Part shown: positions 29,701-35,597 of the stretch, piece after piece
How the letters are laid out: every line of letters starts with the position of its first letter
Position numbering within the stretch: position 1 is the first letter of the stretch
Origin: a virus
Strand: one strand, 5' to 3'
IMG/VR virus record: IMGVR_UViG_3300047564_000343
Location: 1-43,573 of that record
Length of the DNA: 43,573 bases
The notes under the pieces: generated by a model
What the model was told of the DNA's origin: nothing
Database searches by the model: none
The model's input: the letters and a program-made list of their open reading frames with translations, nothing else
Program-made: the position numbers and the translations under genes

Positions 29701-32156
29701 CCTGTGCCATAAGTAGTGATAACTTGACCGGGTACAGTTGAAGGGGTAGATGCTGTAAAAATCTCACCGACTGCTGGTGTCGCACTAGCGCCTATCAAAC
29801 TCCATATAGTATTACCTAGTTCAACGATAGTATAACTATAACCATTAATAAATGTATTTGTAGTGTATCCTGTTTGAGTAGATTTGAACAATCTCTGCAG
29901 GGCAGTGCCAGTACCTATAGTATTACCTCTAGTTGCTCCGCATGTTATGATATCCCCATTGACATAAGGGGTTATTCTTTTTACTTTTCCATTTCCAGAA
30001 CCCACTGCTGTAGCCGTGAATGTCGCTCCAGGTACTGGTATACCTACAACACCTATACTAGCCCAGTTAGTAGTATCACCTACTATCAAAATTTGATATT
30101 GTATACCAACTTCAATCTCATTTACAAATATGTTGCTAGTTCCGGCTATAGTACTCCAGTCAGACTGTGTAGTTGTTCCTAAATCATAAATGATATATTC
30201 TGTACCGGTCTGAAATTCTCCGTCTACATCTAATACAGCACCTAGTTGAATCCAAGTATCTGATTGTGTAGTGCCTAATGTCTTTATCTGATAATATTGA
30301 TTTTCTAATATACTTGATAAACCAATCTGCGTGGCATTAGAATTTATAGTGCCTGTGTATTCAGTATATGTCTGTACATCAGGATAATAGCATTGTTGAT
30401 TCTCGACAGACTCAAATGCATTTGTAGTTCTATTATCTAAGAAATCAACATTAGTCTTACCTACATTACCGCTATTGAATAACTTTAAGTTAGGATAGAA
30501 TTCAATGATAGGTCTTTTCGCTTTAGACCCAGATGATGCATAATCAACTGCAATCTGCGGATTGTCATTATATTGCGCGGTGGCATTAATGACATCAATA
30601 TGGAACCAGCGATTGCTACGCGACCAAGCATTTTTGCTTATGCTATTTCTTGCTATGGTCACGTAATCTGGTGTGCTAGGAATATTTAATGATTCATCAA
30701 ATGGTCCTATGTCATAATTTAATATGTCATATGGATTAGATGTCTTAGTAGTGAACGGTTCTGGAATGTCTAGCGATTCTACTGGTACTAACTGTATGCC
30801 ACCACCGGTAGTAGCAGTCGTGCCTACTCCTTCAACATAGTATTCACCTTCAAGGTAACTTGCCGGTACTACATCACCGTCAAATTCAACTTTCAATCCG
30901 TTAGTGAACACTACACCATTCTTAGAAGTATATGTCGGTTGACCTAAAATGTCATTCTCAACATCTATAGTATTTGTTTCATTGCTTTCGATTAATCTGA
31001 TGACACCCACTCTGTTGGCATTTGTTCCATCTTGATAATATAATGTGTCTAATGGTGCAGATAGGTAAGGTAACTGATTGATTACACCTGAAGTATCTTT
31101 ATAGAAGTGTAAGCCTGCATAATCATTACCATATAATGGTGTTATCTTTTCATTATTAGGTATAGTGGTCAAAGGAATTAATTGAGAAATGTTTCCGTTG
31201 ACATCAATTCTTATGCGCCAGTAATAATCACTAACCTTATATGTAATTGGACCTATAGTCACAGTTTCATTATTATCACCTGTGTCATAGAACATTACAG
31301 TTCTATTATTAAGGAATGTAACTCCGTCAACACCTGATGATGAACTGGAACCCAACAACTGATTATAAGGTCTTGTGCTGATTAAATCTACTGTATTATT
31401 TCCAGGAAGATTAAATTCATTTTGTGCATCTTTCTGCGGTACGACAAATGTAATTACGCCTACTTTGGCGCCATTATTCGTCACGCCATATATGTCTCTA
31501 ACATAAAGATTTTCTTGTGTGGCACTATAGCCACTTATTCCAGGTTCGCCTTGTATCCAAAATTCGCTATCCTGTTCAACGATAAAATTATAAGTACCGC
31601 CTCTTAATAATGTAATAGTAGGATTATCTGAACCCTGACTGCTTCCTATAGATTTAATGCTATATGCGTCGGGTGTTGGTGTGACAATATAATCATTGTT
31701 GTTGTATACGATTGATGCGCTGACTGTTACTGCAGGAGCACCGAGCGGCAACCAATAGTACTGATTGTAATTGATTATCTTATCTAAATTAGTGAAACTA
31801 TCCCAACTGTAAAATTGACTCTGAAATAAACTACTATTTTTATTAGTTATAGTACCTTGCAATTTCAATGCATCTAATATGCCGGGATAACTTATGAAAT
31901 CTTTAGCAGTAACTTCATTATCTGTAGTGAATACGACACCCGGTTCTAGTTGATAATCTCTTCTTACCTTTGTAGGTTCTGTCACATAATAATCTTTAGC
32001 GTTTATGCCATAACCTACTTTACTGCCAATAAATCCCTGAATCTTTTTAGTGACAGGGGGATTCACTAACTGGTCAAGTGTGGCTCCTAAAAACTGACTA
32101 TTAGTTTCAGTTTGGAATATCGATGGTAGAAAATCAAGTGTTCTTATTCTAGTCAT
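14766..32156 (-). CDS. Giant modular baseplate/tail structural protein in the gp7 position (5,796 aa)
   Basis: A single uninterrupted frame. It begins one base after the gp6 stop (TGA-T-ATG), where gp7, the wedge core protein, lies in T4 order; T4 gp7 is 1,032 aa, so this would be more than five times longer. The N-terminus (MTRIRTLDFLPSIFQTETNS) starts a globular region. Approximate residue map: four LGTT-W repeats at 619-792; seven FG-GAP-like repeats at 2,520-3,140; a KPYHVVIKEF segment near 3,670; about nine YYI-type repeats between 3,930 and 5,510; a BNR/Ycf48-like propeller at 4,650-4,925; and several beta-sandwich modules with NG...YTV...I.F patterns. Cysteine is scarce and no membrane segment is seen. 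It is probably a baseplate-periphery and adhesin scaffold. The gp7 link is positional inference; the modular structure is directly visible. Confidence 0.8.
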   Translation of the reverse strand: MTRIRTLDFLPSIFQTETNSQFLGATLDQLVNPPVTKKIQGFIGSKVGYGINAKDYYVTEPTKVRRDYQLEPGVVFTTDNEVTAKDFISYPGILDALKLQGTITNKNSSLFQSQFYSWDSFTNLDKIINYNQYYWLPLGAPAVTVSASIVYNNNDYIVTPTPDAYSIKSIGSSQGSDNPTITLLRGGTYNFIVEQDSEFWIQGEPGISGYSATQENLYVRDIYGVTNNGAKVGVITFVVPQKDAQNEFNLPGNNTVDLISTRPYNQLLGSSSSSGVDGVTFLNNRTVMFYDTGDNNETVTIGPITYKVSDYYWRIRIDVNGNISQLIPLTTIPNNEKITPLYGNDYAGLHFYKDTSGVINQLPYLSAPLDTLYYQDGTNANRVGVIRLIESNETNTIDVENDILGQPTYTSKNGVVFTNGLKVEFDGDVVPASYLEGEYYVEGVGTTATTGGGIQLVPVESLDIPEPFTTKTSNPYDILNYDIGPFDESLNIPSTPDYVTIARNSISKNAWSRSNRWFHIDVINATAQYNDNPQIAVDYASSGSKAKRPIIEFYPNLKLFNSGNVGKTNVDFLDNRTTNAFESVENQQCYYPDVQTYTEYTGTINSNATQIGLSSILENQYYQIKTLGTTQSDTWIQLGAVLDVDGEFQTGTEYIIYDLGTTTQSDWSTIAGTSNIFVNEIEVGIQYQILIVGDTTNWASIGVVGIPVPGATFTATAVGSGNGKVKRITPYVNGDIITCGATRGNTIGTGTALQRLFKSTQTGYTTNTFINGYSYTIVELGNTIWSLIGASATPAVGEIFTASTPSTVPGQVITTYGTGISVQGTGQVLQKTTTTISINASDIVEGTFSQGLWINDLIMGSASVLPTGTRILSIDASNPTYQMTVYWPIPSAAIPATTNASFVANPTDNTDLLLFPGARVVFAKDDNLEIRNKIYVAEVNTISSTSYPVITLTEAVDSFVLAGDQFSISNGFNFKGLAVYFNGEYYSGTVDDFPEAQQKTTVNQAPKFDLFDENGISYSDDLVYQSSTFDGCKLFNYKLGVGINDAVLGFPISYSSINNVGDISFEISLNTQTFDYISDGNSITSTVKNGFVYNYTSRTEYERLLGWQTAVAPSTQYQVFQFNYVANVPAQILNAGDTIEFTVDVDVPQLNVDDTIWPSLQVYNNNNILTLGTDYTVENKTDSTIITIQLSEDIDTPIQVLILSDKVSEHAYYSIPINLKNNPFNTDPTSVDIGDIRGQYQSIFENNPDTTGEMFGPNNYRDLGNLVPWGTAITQNSASLVLPGAFLRDPQHNLYDALLFNSREYIKFKNLLIDTVNQIAAQQKFDPSALLDEAIDIITSVKSKEQPFFWSDMIPNKAPFISNTYTFANQAETSVFPLSKIYDFSTANYDGVLIYLQRKIQGVAVTKQLLRDTQYVISTTSPSVTVNVFLQTDDKIIIKEYNQTYGSYIPNTPTKLGLYPLFEPKILLDNTYAEPTYFIQGHDGSYNKLYGEYDAVFGVPSDFRDQALLEYETRVYNNIKLSRSLPVDLALIVPGYFRSTALSYLEWTEVYSKNFLDWVGQNRLDYKTQLYRAPDPYTYNYRESTLKLDNSLVMQGNWRGIYQYVYDTSTPNLTPWAMIGYSTKPSWWEDRYGPAPYTNQNLILWTDLQDGIDYNNGDPVVRPLYKRPGLLNIIPVDDQGNLKEPLDTVIANYNQLTFKRNWMVGDDAPVEYSYRKSSTYPFDLMRLQALLVPADFYNLGADLDNYKYNSEFDQFLVNGRTHLVPSEIEIYGNGTAKTSYINWIVDYEKQLGVDATTNIKKLLTNLDVRLVHRLAGFSDKSILKFFVEKGTPDAQNSSLIIPDESYQVLLYENQPSVKLVYSGVVIQKTTEGFAVFGNSQTSAFFRTLRPVLNGPKDRITVQDTTVSVAKDHYPTEVITPYGTIFYTTTDVAQFLVDYGAWLESRGAVFDDQIQNVPINWNQMVAEFLYWTQVGFISGSVITLNPSAKQLTIDKADHIVQPLTYNQTNFVLNNNLYPIQNKDLAIARDQTLFQIKPLNDGDAIAYGQFNLSNIEHGIVFQNETLFNDVIYNLVSGLKQNRIYVRGTKSAEWNGTMFASGFIYNQDNIQEWSGDLKYTKGQIVKYKNKFFTALEIIQPNPKFNQNQWKITDYDEIQKGLLPNSSTRSYESALYYNTDEANLEKDADLLGFSLIGFRPREYMASADLTDITQVNVYKNLIKEKGTLNAVKAFKGSNLPQGGIDYDVYENWAILQGTFGGTLNDNFIEFKLNESQLTGNPGIIGLTDGNDVPGAQELVPLYSLYNYGRPINTPYILPTVASDTPDRVYPNAGYVNINDVKMSAYFYSNLPTGVDQNGILVPLSDLYVNDYVWLADNQSTWQILTPVTSGRVVQVRANLNGTCTVTFADDHDLSQYEVFAIINFDSSVNGYFTASTIINTRQVLVSLTLPGSTKVLTGEGIGLKFLSQRVEQPGDINSLPLVNTEFVKNKVWVDTNNDGGWAVYQKSINYQYDAEYYKTNAVNFGNAVAFDSSVGYLIADSGANNVYRYTLNVITGDYDNTATLTGDASFGTSIAHKDNIYVISQPTTNPRVKIYTLNDTTISNDLISYQTILASDNVATNGSTNFGSAVALSGDLNWLYISDFNENTPSARNKVHAFRRRNISTTAGSFVVGKTYQITSIGTTDFTAVGAVSNEVGIYFVADDGSSPPGTLIGTGTGTATRCDYQYMTTITNGSISVDKFGYSIATNYYGTTLVVGAPYVDDGTVLNYGNSYVYDRLVQNIEINQAYNSVTPAQFTLIWAPDPTLPLTVTKNGILVDTSLYSVSGTTLTYSGQFSYGDILNVSGSQFVLIQTLTNEQAPRIGVQFGYSCDTNTSGTEILVGAPYYLGTGNVEGGVFRYTNGGARFGTVIGTINTTVTAPRQILINGFLVTITAGNAENAAASINNAKITNVIADHNDGKLIISLANHDLANVNQELLITTYDPIALTQLGLTIYTQTQIINNPHEVGASQFGTAVKFNEYNSVAISAPVADRYSATTFDFIDDTNNDNDTIFDNNSTQFVDVFNNAGAVYTFDYLSNYLESLTNIGNYTYAQSVNAKNLEYGAQPRYGDALEWNDDRIVIGAPNFRPNVQDGQVVTYINNYGVQNWEVYRQTNPIVDIERLENIQIFSAETNNTLINLDYIDPLQGKILGAVRQNIDFITNTDPAGYNNTTSTLPNLVWGADQIGKIWFDTTNIRFINYHQNDNLYNARYWGQLFPGSDVAVCTWVASTVPPTEYQGPGTPKNVAAFTVQTSLNSNNTVVPIYYFWVRNTGIVDPNKTLADTNIANYIANPQGTGIAYLAPLSTNVFAVYNCKGYINANDSVLHVGYNTGTESNPAHQQFDLIRSDFPDDFLPGVPGILGVKEPESLYDRLLDSLSGVDEIGQSVPDPFLPKAVQSGVLARPRQSFFYDRYAALKNYIQYANTIMTLYPIAELRSFDFLFESGTYYDTQDYWEYINWWAPGYDNNTRSVLQVPIYADLSALDVASGTIVTVSKNGLGSSETYIYEGAGVWTRIGLQNGTIQFKSSLYDYSAAGYGFGGTFYDTDSFDSYPSQPTRWIVRALSEQIYTNELLIHRNKSLILLFEYIQEETIENQNYLPWLNKTSLIDVSHKIRELKELKNFIGDNQEFLSGYVNETKPYHVVIKEFLFNYTGGDVYPGTITDFDVPAQFDSTINKFVSPQLVYNNVNTDYEFLPSANVWQAQNYTNWFNNYGVSLTGETSYLMGKLLSYVTMVSTSIVVDNAQGYPVNGTIKIGDELITYASVDRATGVLTGLTRGANQTDVSIHLPNSDIFMDLEPIIVLDSGKNYSSPPRVIAYIDTEKYPEPRVQAELQVVMSLDKVTGINVINPGAGYAVTPEIRIETAETFEFASANVNLTSNTIELNASALDTGDMVRYVSGTTNIGGLSNKEYYYVNVLDSSPNTIIALYDSYLNALEDKNRVTFLAQGTGTQSITIGARAIAISTSYPVRENNINLRFDRTSYNTQITDWTPNTFYGSQFVGYYLDGSSSGVSLASSQPDINIILSSAEGTVFPIVSVANNTLTEWSNLVRTVGGITSSTDINLSTTSSPADQYPSGGTTGMTVGMPIKFTRTEAGIVANTVYYVQSIIDRDSFTISATIGGPALSLTTGVLTNMKCFVAKVTDTTVITANYPGIRTITGTNTTNNSITVPLSAIGTGGTNGMYLNVPVIFTGNVFGGLEANKVYYVVSLFGSEAFSVSENMDTVYIRVLSTDAFGNISVETTNGLKVGDPIVFDGMYVNGVSQDTFGGINKQQIYYIKSISTNIISISTTPTGGTFITTTQVSDPLTYCFITSQTEVKQLVATTSQSATMSISLPVSPGQVNGQKFTFYSSPSDYALGITTDYYLKVRSANTFEVYSDPLLQVPVAGADFTYAGFTTTTATAITSSDDRVTVTSSAAFDIDDPVVFTGTMFSSEIILGKTYYIYDKPTSTTVRLAATEGGAVINFTTSASGSMTMATVGSFALLPEPFTFTPSIVRYNNRLWSCVISNNDNQFVFGNWELLSSGDMRLNALDRAEGYYQPTINMPGRDLTQLFTGLTYPNTTYKGNQFDPDQQYPIDTQLIDQSFVATNVNIPAVAFDGTNYIAPANLPNYSGIIADIEVQNDWSLYKLANDTLSFTDIVRYGDQYVMTSNNRAIPLFTSDNQTVWKTDTYFVPFGVPEIGRDIFKIRMIEANQAYNAVICNNGLFIAVNTNIVTSTDLVNWQARLPSLGATTILNDVAYVTASGFTGYITVGSKPGAGVIYKSLNGLNWTEFTGPINSGLNAVTSGFGKIYAVGNQIIAYSTDSTNWTLITSTGNVFNDVYYANGILVLVGNNGLVQTSTDGINFVTKTTGTTENLNSVMYVPEKNQWTIVGNNNTVLQTSNITAGTVLWGTTNIFQEVRTEYTIQGDPFMSGYGPEEMVPGIVSDQLVMTVNTRPGTNWPANQYAHVGYKVVSLELDRTITNEYKFGYATQTPAQINVFFMVDGLSITLYENIDYTVDWYNKIVFLNNPLTSGQKVRIDVYEVGNGEQLVKSNTDNDPIEINLTTGFDEIALDCNYTNLDYNGGGIVQVYTDGEFYTEPAVFYNGTKLVPGLANYAISTNAINNSITTFSTTGFLTDQRITFSETMFGGITPLVSYYIDQVLSGTAFTIKDQFGNPVTLIGATGTALFVTEDYAAMPADNQITAKVVFADHYDMLTDYISYSFFGETQPLQYGFTIPQTQQFLGNGTVGPYILTNNLSGFNPENAVVEVDGLRRSPTEYNVNYTTGALVFNSLTPSSSSTIAVTTYNDTNRQYLFTNQYTGQQVTPITYVNNVVIPAVVTAPGHNLSDNDVVRIEGVSGSVQLNGQLFTINVLTPDTFALYEYIPNVPYTASVPLTDVNTYVSGGYVSLHQSYMLYNKIAVSSDANYIFVNKATGLVEGTPVYFTEAGKDLGDPTNIPEIVAGVEYYIKEVIEIDSSNDKFSISNTRNGVAKTLSVQSGLNINVAQWEQTNVDRLWVTVNGQRVASSKLKLHDANEVSILTEILPTDTVIITSMMPSATPDQQTYLQIVDVAGQSSVYRANSETRTWLSERVGEYATTIKVADSTRLTNKVTQTSVTPNSEFGYRTVPLISNRLDTLQVKVHNDTKGLDIDQDYLILSASGLGALVSIQDGDWISTGDMLTITTLEGKFIYVNGEYMQILGVDEDLNTIDVQRGVLGSIINPTIPRYSTVFSILEYNKMTETNYNSVWNPIPGVYNVTEGDPLQIADTAGARFLKVDVT
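15620..20360 (-). repeat. Dispersed YYI-type repeats in the C-terminal third of the giant protein
   Basis: Units with F.G..FGG or similar, then YYI/YYV, a short loop, F.I/S and a G...L strand. Examples are NTVYYVQSIIDRDSFTIS, NKVYYVVSLFGSEAFSV, QQIYYIKSISTNIISIS, KTYYIYDKPTSTTVRLA, VSYYIDQVLSGTAFTI and VEYYIKEVIEI. About nine copies are spread over 4.7 kb, interrupted by the BNR-like region. Confidence 0.65.
17380..18200 (-). repeat. BNR/Ycf48-like repeats (second putative beta-propeller)
   Basis: Repeated units of the form TSTD..NW, then LN.V.Y..G...VG..G.I: ISTSTDLVNWQ-type, YKSLNGLNWTEF, YSTDSTNWTLI and TSTDGINFVTK. The links LNDVAY, LNAVTSG, FNDVYYANG and LNSVMYV lie between them. The Asp-box-like S-D/N-G-NW signature is seen in BNR and Ycf48-type propellers. 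Confidence 0.62.
22740..24605 (-). repeat. Seven FG-GAP-like repeats (putative integrin-alpha-type beta-propeller)
   Basis: Seven repeats start near 24600 (FGNAVAF), 24460 (FGTSIAH), 24300 (FGSAVALSG), 23950 (FGYSIATN), 23575 (FGYSCDTN), 23135 (FGTAVKFN) and 22850 (YGDALEWN). Four of them (4-7) are followed by VGAP, VGAP, ISAP or IGAP, and most end in a VY.Y-type strand. Seven is the blade number of integrin-alpha FG-GAP propellers. The later repeats are longer because other modules are inserted between blades. Confidence 0.7.
29780..30300 (-). repeat. Four protein repeats of the Y.I..LGTT.W..IGA type
   Basis: Within the giant protein, YYQIKTLGTTQSDTWIQLGA, EYIIYDLGTTTQSDWSTIAG, QYQILIVGDTTNWASIGVVG and YSYTIVELGNTIWSLIGASA occur in series. 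The last two are followed by G..FTA and GTG-type segments. A fifth copy (KTYQITSIGTTDFTAVGA) lies far away at about 24100-24160. Confidence 0.75.
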
Positions 32157-32157
32157 A

Positions 32158-35100
32158 TCACGCTACTTGTAATTGGTCTGGTGTTAAGGCTGCGATCACT
32201 CTAATATCATTAGCAGTAGCCGCATTCACAAAAATCTCATATGGTTTACATTTAATCTCATACAATGTTCCAAAAGGCTCAGTTGGATTATTTGGCACCA
32301 ATACTGCTGAACTAATTATATCTCCTAGTTTGTTATGTAGGTATGCGCTTAGTTCGCTGAAATAGAATGTATCTCCGAAGTTCCAATTATTAATATCAAA
32401 ATAATCATTCATTGCAGTTAATACCGCGCTCTTTATGTCACTGTCACTAGCGGTAGTATCACTAGTTCTAATAACTTTAATAGTACCGCGCAATGCTGAA
32501 ACCGCTTTAGGGCCAAACAACGGCTTGAATACAACGCTGTTCAACACAACGCTGTCACTCAGCATCTTATAATCCTGTATCTGCCCATATTGTGCGCTCA
32601 ACTCATTGATAGTTGGTCTTGATGGTAGTGGAACTGTGTTAGTTGAATCTTGTATGTAATTTTGATATTGAGTATAGTATGCCTGTGTGACAACATATAA
32701 ATCTATGATATTTGTCGTAGCAGGATCTATTCTAGTAGTGTTATTGCTGTTATGTCTATATAGGTAACTCAAGCCTTGACGACCTGGTTGTACAGAATAA
32801 TTAGGTTGCTCAACTAATGTGTAACTAGTTTGAGTGACTGTGACATCCTGTACTGATTTATAAAATTTATTGTCTGAATACGCATAGAACAACTGTCCCA
32901 CAGGATAGTCATACTTCACAACTTCAATTTGGCTCTTGACAGCATAAATGTAAATTACATCTGTGCTTGGAATTATTTGCAATCTTGTTAGATTGAGTGC
33001 GTCTTGTATCTCTTCAAAGAATACATATTTACCTATGTTAGATGAACCTGGAACTATGCCTGTGACTTCTTGGAAGAAATCAGGGTTAACAACTAATAGA
33101 TTATTGTTGATATCTGTACTTGCTACTTCAACTTCAAAGTCATTAACATATCCGTCAGATTCTACAGTCTGTCCTATGATATTCACAGGTATGTCATAAC
33201 CCAATGCATTAGTGCTGCCTGGCTTAGTATTGATTCCCAATACGTTGACGAAATCTTGTAGTATCTTTCCTGAGTATGGATCGTAAACTAATTCATTCAA
33301 TGCATATGTGAAACGTGTCTCGTCCACGCTACCGAAATAATAACGCAATGAGCGATATTGTACTGTGTAAGTGTTGTCTGCTACATTGTTAAAATAAACA
33401 AACCAATTATCAGCCTGTCCTAATTCTAGTGACCATCTGTTATTATCGATTCTACTATTATCATATACCAAACTGAAATCTTGTTGTAACTCAATTCTTA
33501 GTATGGCTTCTTGTATGATTGATACAGGCAAACTATTGTCCCAAGCAGGAATCACTACGCTTAATATTGCACCGTTTGGCACGTAGCCATTCAATGTGAC
33601 TGGTCCAGTACCATTGCTGAAGTCGCCTTGACCTGTATTACTGCCATCACCTACTACATTTAATACTGTAGTCCATATATAAGTCTTGTCGCTAGAACTA
33701 GGGACACCTGACACTAATCTATTATTTTGATCAAAATAATAACCAGTAGGCGCAATGAATTTACATAATGAACCTTTAATGATGTATTTTCTAGTAGTAT
33801 CTGTGTTGGCACCTAACATGACAGGTGTCTCAATAGTATTATCTAAAACATAGAAATATCCATTGACGCTGTTACCAGTGACATTGCTAGTGTTGAAATA
33901 AGTGCTATTAACTCCAGTAGCAAATGTATAACGATTATAGTGAGACTGTGTAGTATCACCGGTGGCATTTATATAATATTGTATAGTTCTGTTATCGCTC
34001 AATATAGCAGAAAGAGTTTCTGTGAAGAATGATATGACACTACTTGAATTGATGACATTGAAATTCACATAGCCCAATTGATCGTCTTGCCACATGCCGC
34101 CGTCACTACCTAGATTATTAATGCTAGAATATTTGCCGGTAGGATCTAAAAGATCAAGGTTCTTGCTGACACCTATGCTACTGCGATTTACTGCTTTTGA
34201 TTTGATGATTGATGAATACAATGTGAATGGGAAGTTGTTGTAGTCTTCTCCATTTACCATTCTATTTTGTGTGTAATATCTAGTAGGTGCTCTTTGCTTG
34301 ATGCTAGCGATACTCTCACGTGCCTGAGCATTGCTCACTGGTTGTGTCAAACTCAAACCTAATGTCAATGTTTCTGCGCGACCCTCACGGCTGATATAAG
34401 TAAAAGCAACGCTGATACCTTGCATCTCATTGATATCTATTGTATAAGTCAATCCGTTGCTTGCACGAACGTATGAACGGAAAGTTCCTACTGGAATATT
34501 GCTGAACACCCCGTCACCGAACACATATGTTACTTGGTCGTTGAATCGTGAATTGACACTAAAGATATTCTTCTTGCTAGTGTCAGTTTGCAAATATGCA
34601 TCTGCATAAACGTTGTTTACTTTTTCCCATACCAATCTTGAATCGTTATTAAGGTTCAATTGGTACAACCACGTGTCTGTGTTGTTGATACCTTGTATAT
34701 CGATATTGACAGTTTGGTTACTGATCTGTTGTTCTAATACGAAATCGTAATTGTTTAATACGCCCTGCTTGAAATAAAAGAAGTAGCCTGTGTTTGCGCT
34801 AGCAAAACCCAATCTATCATTTCTATACAAGAAATTAAATCGACCGGTCGGTGCAGGTGGAATCTCATATAGGTAATCTTCATCTACGCTAGTGACGCTA
34901 ACAAGTTCAAAGTTCATGTTAGTGCCGTCTACTGTGCTAGTGAAAGGTACTATAGGCAAACTACCATCCGGTATGTTCATGGTATATTCTGCTGTGGTGA
35001 CTCCTAATATCTCTGATACGTTACCAGGGCGACCTACTTTCTGAGAACTGATTAAGGTGGCATTTAAAATAGTATTAAATTGCTCGAACCAATTTGGGTT

Positions 35101-35544
35101 AGCAGGGTCATTCCATAATATAGGAAGATTGCTTAGGTTCACTCCATTAAAATCTGTTATAGATTGACTAGTTTGTATGCTAGTGATCTTTAATGTGCCT
35201 TCAGCGCAAATGTTTCTTTTTGGTGTATAACTGACTAAATTGGCTAACTTAATGACGCTATCACGGCGTTCTGCTGTATCTATGAAGTTCTCACGGGCAT
35301 TCAAGTCATTTCTGAATGCTAAACCTTGACCCATGAACGCCATGACATCTAATAATGCGATGAATTCGCTAGATTCGATGTAGTCGTTGTATGTTTCAGG
35401 ATAGTAGACACGCAGGTAATCTATGAAACTCTTGCGTAGTGTCTCGTAATCGTAACTTCGGAAATCGACCTCACGGAAAGTTTGGTAGATCGCTTTCCAA
35501 TCATTTACTCCGAATAGTGCTGCCTGTCTAGAACTTTTAGCCAT
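32158..35544 (-). CDS. gp6: Baseplate wedge protein gp6 (1,128 aa)
   Basis: The N-terminal 120 residues carry the recognisable T4-type gp6 signature: FREVDFRSYDYETLRKSF, then YIESSEFIALLDVMAFMGQG, LAFRNDLNARENFIDTAERR and LVSYTPKRN. The C-terminus (SALRGTIKVIRTSD, DYFDINNWNFGDTFYFSEL) fits the gpJ-like core used for wedge-to-wedge contact. gp6 forms the inner baseplate ring and, in T4, the wedge core bundle with gp7. T4 gp6 is 660 aa; this one is much longer, with Asn/Thr/Tyr-rich beta insertions in the middle. It is preceded by a GATAAATA motif and followed one base later by the giant gene, which is consistent with gp6-gp7 pairing. Homology is confident, the role of the insertions unknown. 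Confidence 0.93.
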   Translation of the reverse strand: MAKSSRQAALFGVNDWKAIYQTFREVDFRSYDYETLRKSFIDYLRVYYPETYNDYIESSEFIALLDVMAFMGQGLAFRNDLNARENFIDTAERRDSVIKLANLVSYTPKRNICAEGTLKITSIQTSQSITDFNGVNLSNLPILWNDPANPNWFEQFNTILNATLISSQKVGRPGNVSEILGVTTAEYTMNIPDGSLPIVPFTSTVDGTNMNFELVSVTSVDEDYLYEIPPAPTGRFNFLYRNDRLGFASANTGYFFYFKQGVLNNYDFVLEQQISNQTVNIDIQGINNTDTWLYQLNLNNDSRLVWEKVNNVYADAYLQTDTSKKNIFSVNSRFNDQVTYVFGDGVFSNIPVGTFRSYVRASNGLTYTIDINEMQGISVAFTYISREGRAETLTLGLSLTQPVSNAQARESIASIKQRAPTRYYTQNRMVNGEDYNNFPFTLYSSIIKSKAVNRSSIGVSKNLDLLDPTGKYSSINNLGSDGGMWQDDQLGYVNFNVINSSSVISFFTETLSAILSDNRTIQYYINATGDTTQSHYNRYTFATGVNSTYFNTSNVTGNSVNGYFYVLDNTIETPVMLGANTDTTRKYIIKGSLCKFIAPTGYYFDQNNRLVSGVPSSSDKTYIWTTVLNVVGDGSNTGQGDFSNGTGPVTLNGYVPNGAILSVVIPAWDNSLPVSIIQEAILRIELQQDFSLVYDNSRIDNNRWSLELGQADNWFVYFNNVADNTYTVQYRSLRYYFGSVDETRFTYALNELVYDPYSGKILQDFVNVLGINTKPGSTNALGYDIPVNIIGQTVESDGYVNDFEVEVASTDINNNLLVVNPDFFQEVTGIVPGSSNIGKYVFFEEIQDALNLTRLQIIPSTDVIYIYAVKSQIEVVKYDYPVGQLFYAYSDNKFYKSVQDVTVTQTSYTLVEQPNYSVQPGRQGLSYLYRHNSNNTTRIDPATTNIIDLYVVTQAYYTQYQNYIQDSTNTVPLPSRPTINELSAQYGQIQDYKMLSDSVVLNSVVFKPLFGPKAVSALRGTIKVIRTSDTTASDSDIKSAVLTAMNDYFDINNWNFGDTFYFSELSAYLHNKLGDIISSAVLVPNNPTEPFGTLYEIKCKPYEIFVNAATANDIRVIAALTPDQLQVA

Positions 35545-35563
35545 AATTAATCTCTGATTTGAT

Positions 35564-35571
35564 TATTTATC
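35564..35571 (-). promoter_or_regulatory. Late promoter-like motif GATAAATA before gp6, inside an inverted repeat
   Basis: GATAAATA lies 20 bases before the gp6 ATG. It falls within an inverted repeat whose 8-base arms are GATTTGAT and ATCAAATC around a 5-base AAATA loop. A perfect 14-base palindrome (AAAACCGCGGTTTT) sits at 35579-35592, between it and the gp25 stop. Confidence 0.52.
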
Positions 35572-35578
35572 AAATCCG

Positions 35579-35592
35579 AAAACCGCGGTTTT
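35579..35592. repeat. 14-bp perfect palindrome in the gp25-gp6 gap
   Basis: AAAACCGCGGTTTT, six bases after the gp25 stop on the minus strand. It could act as a weak hairpin or a protein site. As a terminator it is poor: the self-complementary centre leaves little loop and only four T residues follow. Confidence 0.5.
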
Positions 35593-35597
35593 TAAGA

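Noticed and set aside
15620-30300. CRISPR array or DNA satellite within the giant gene
   Set aside because: The repeats are diverged protein modules of irregular spacing inside one open frame, with no near-identical short DNA repeats.
35579-35592. Rho-independent terminator after gp25
   Set aside because: The palindrome has no proper loop and is followed by only four T residues before G/C-containing sequence.
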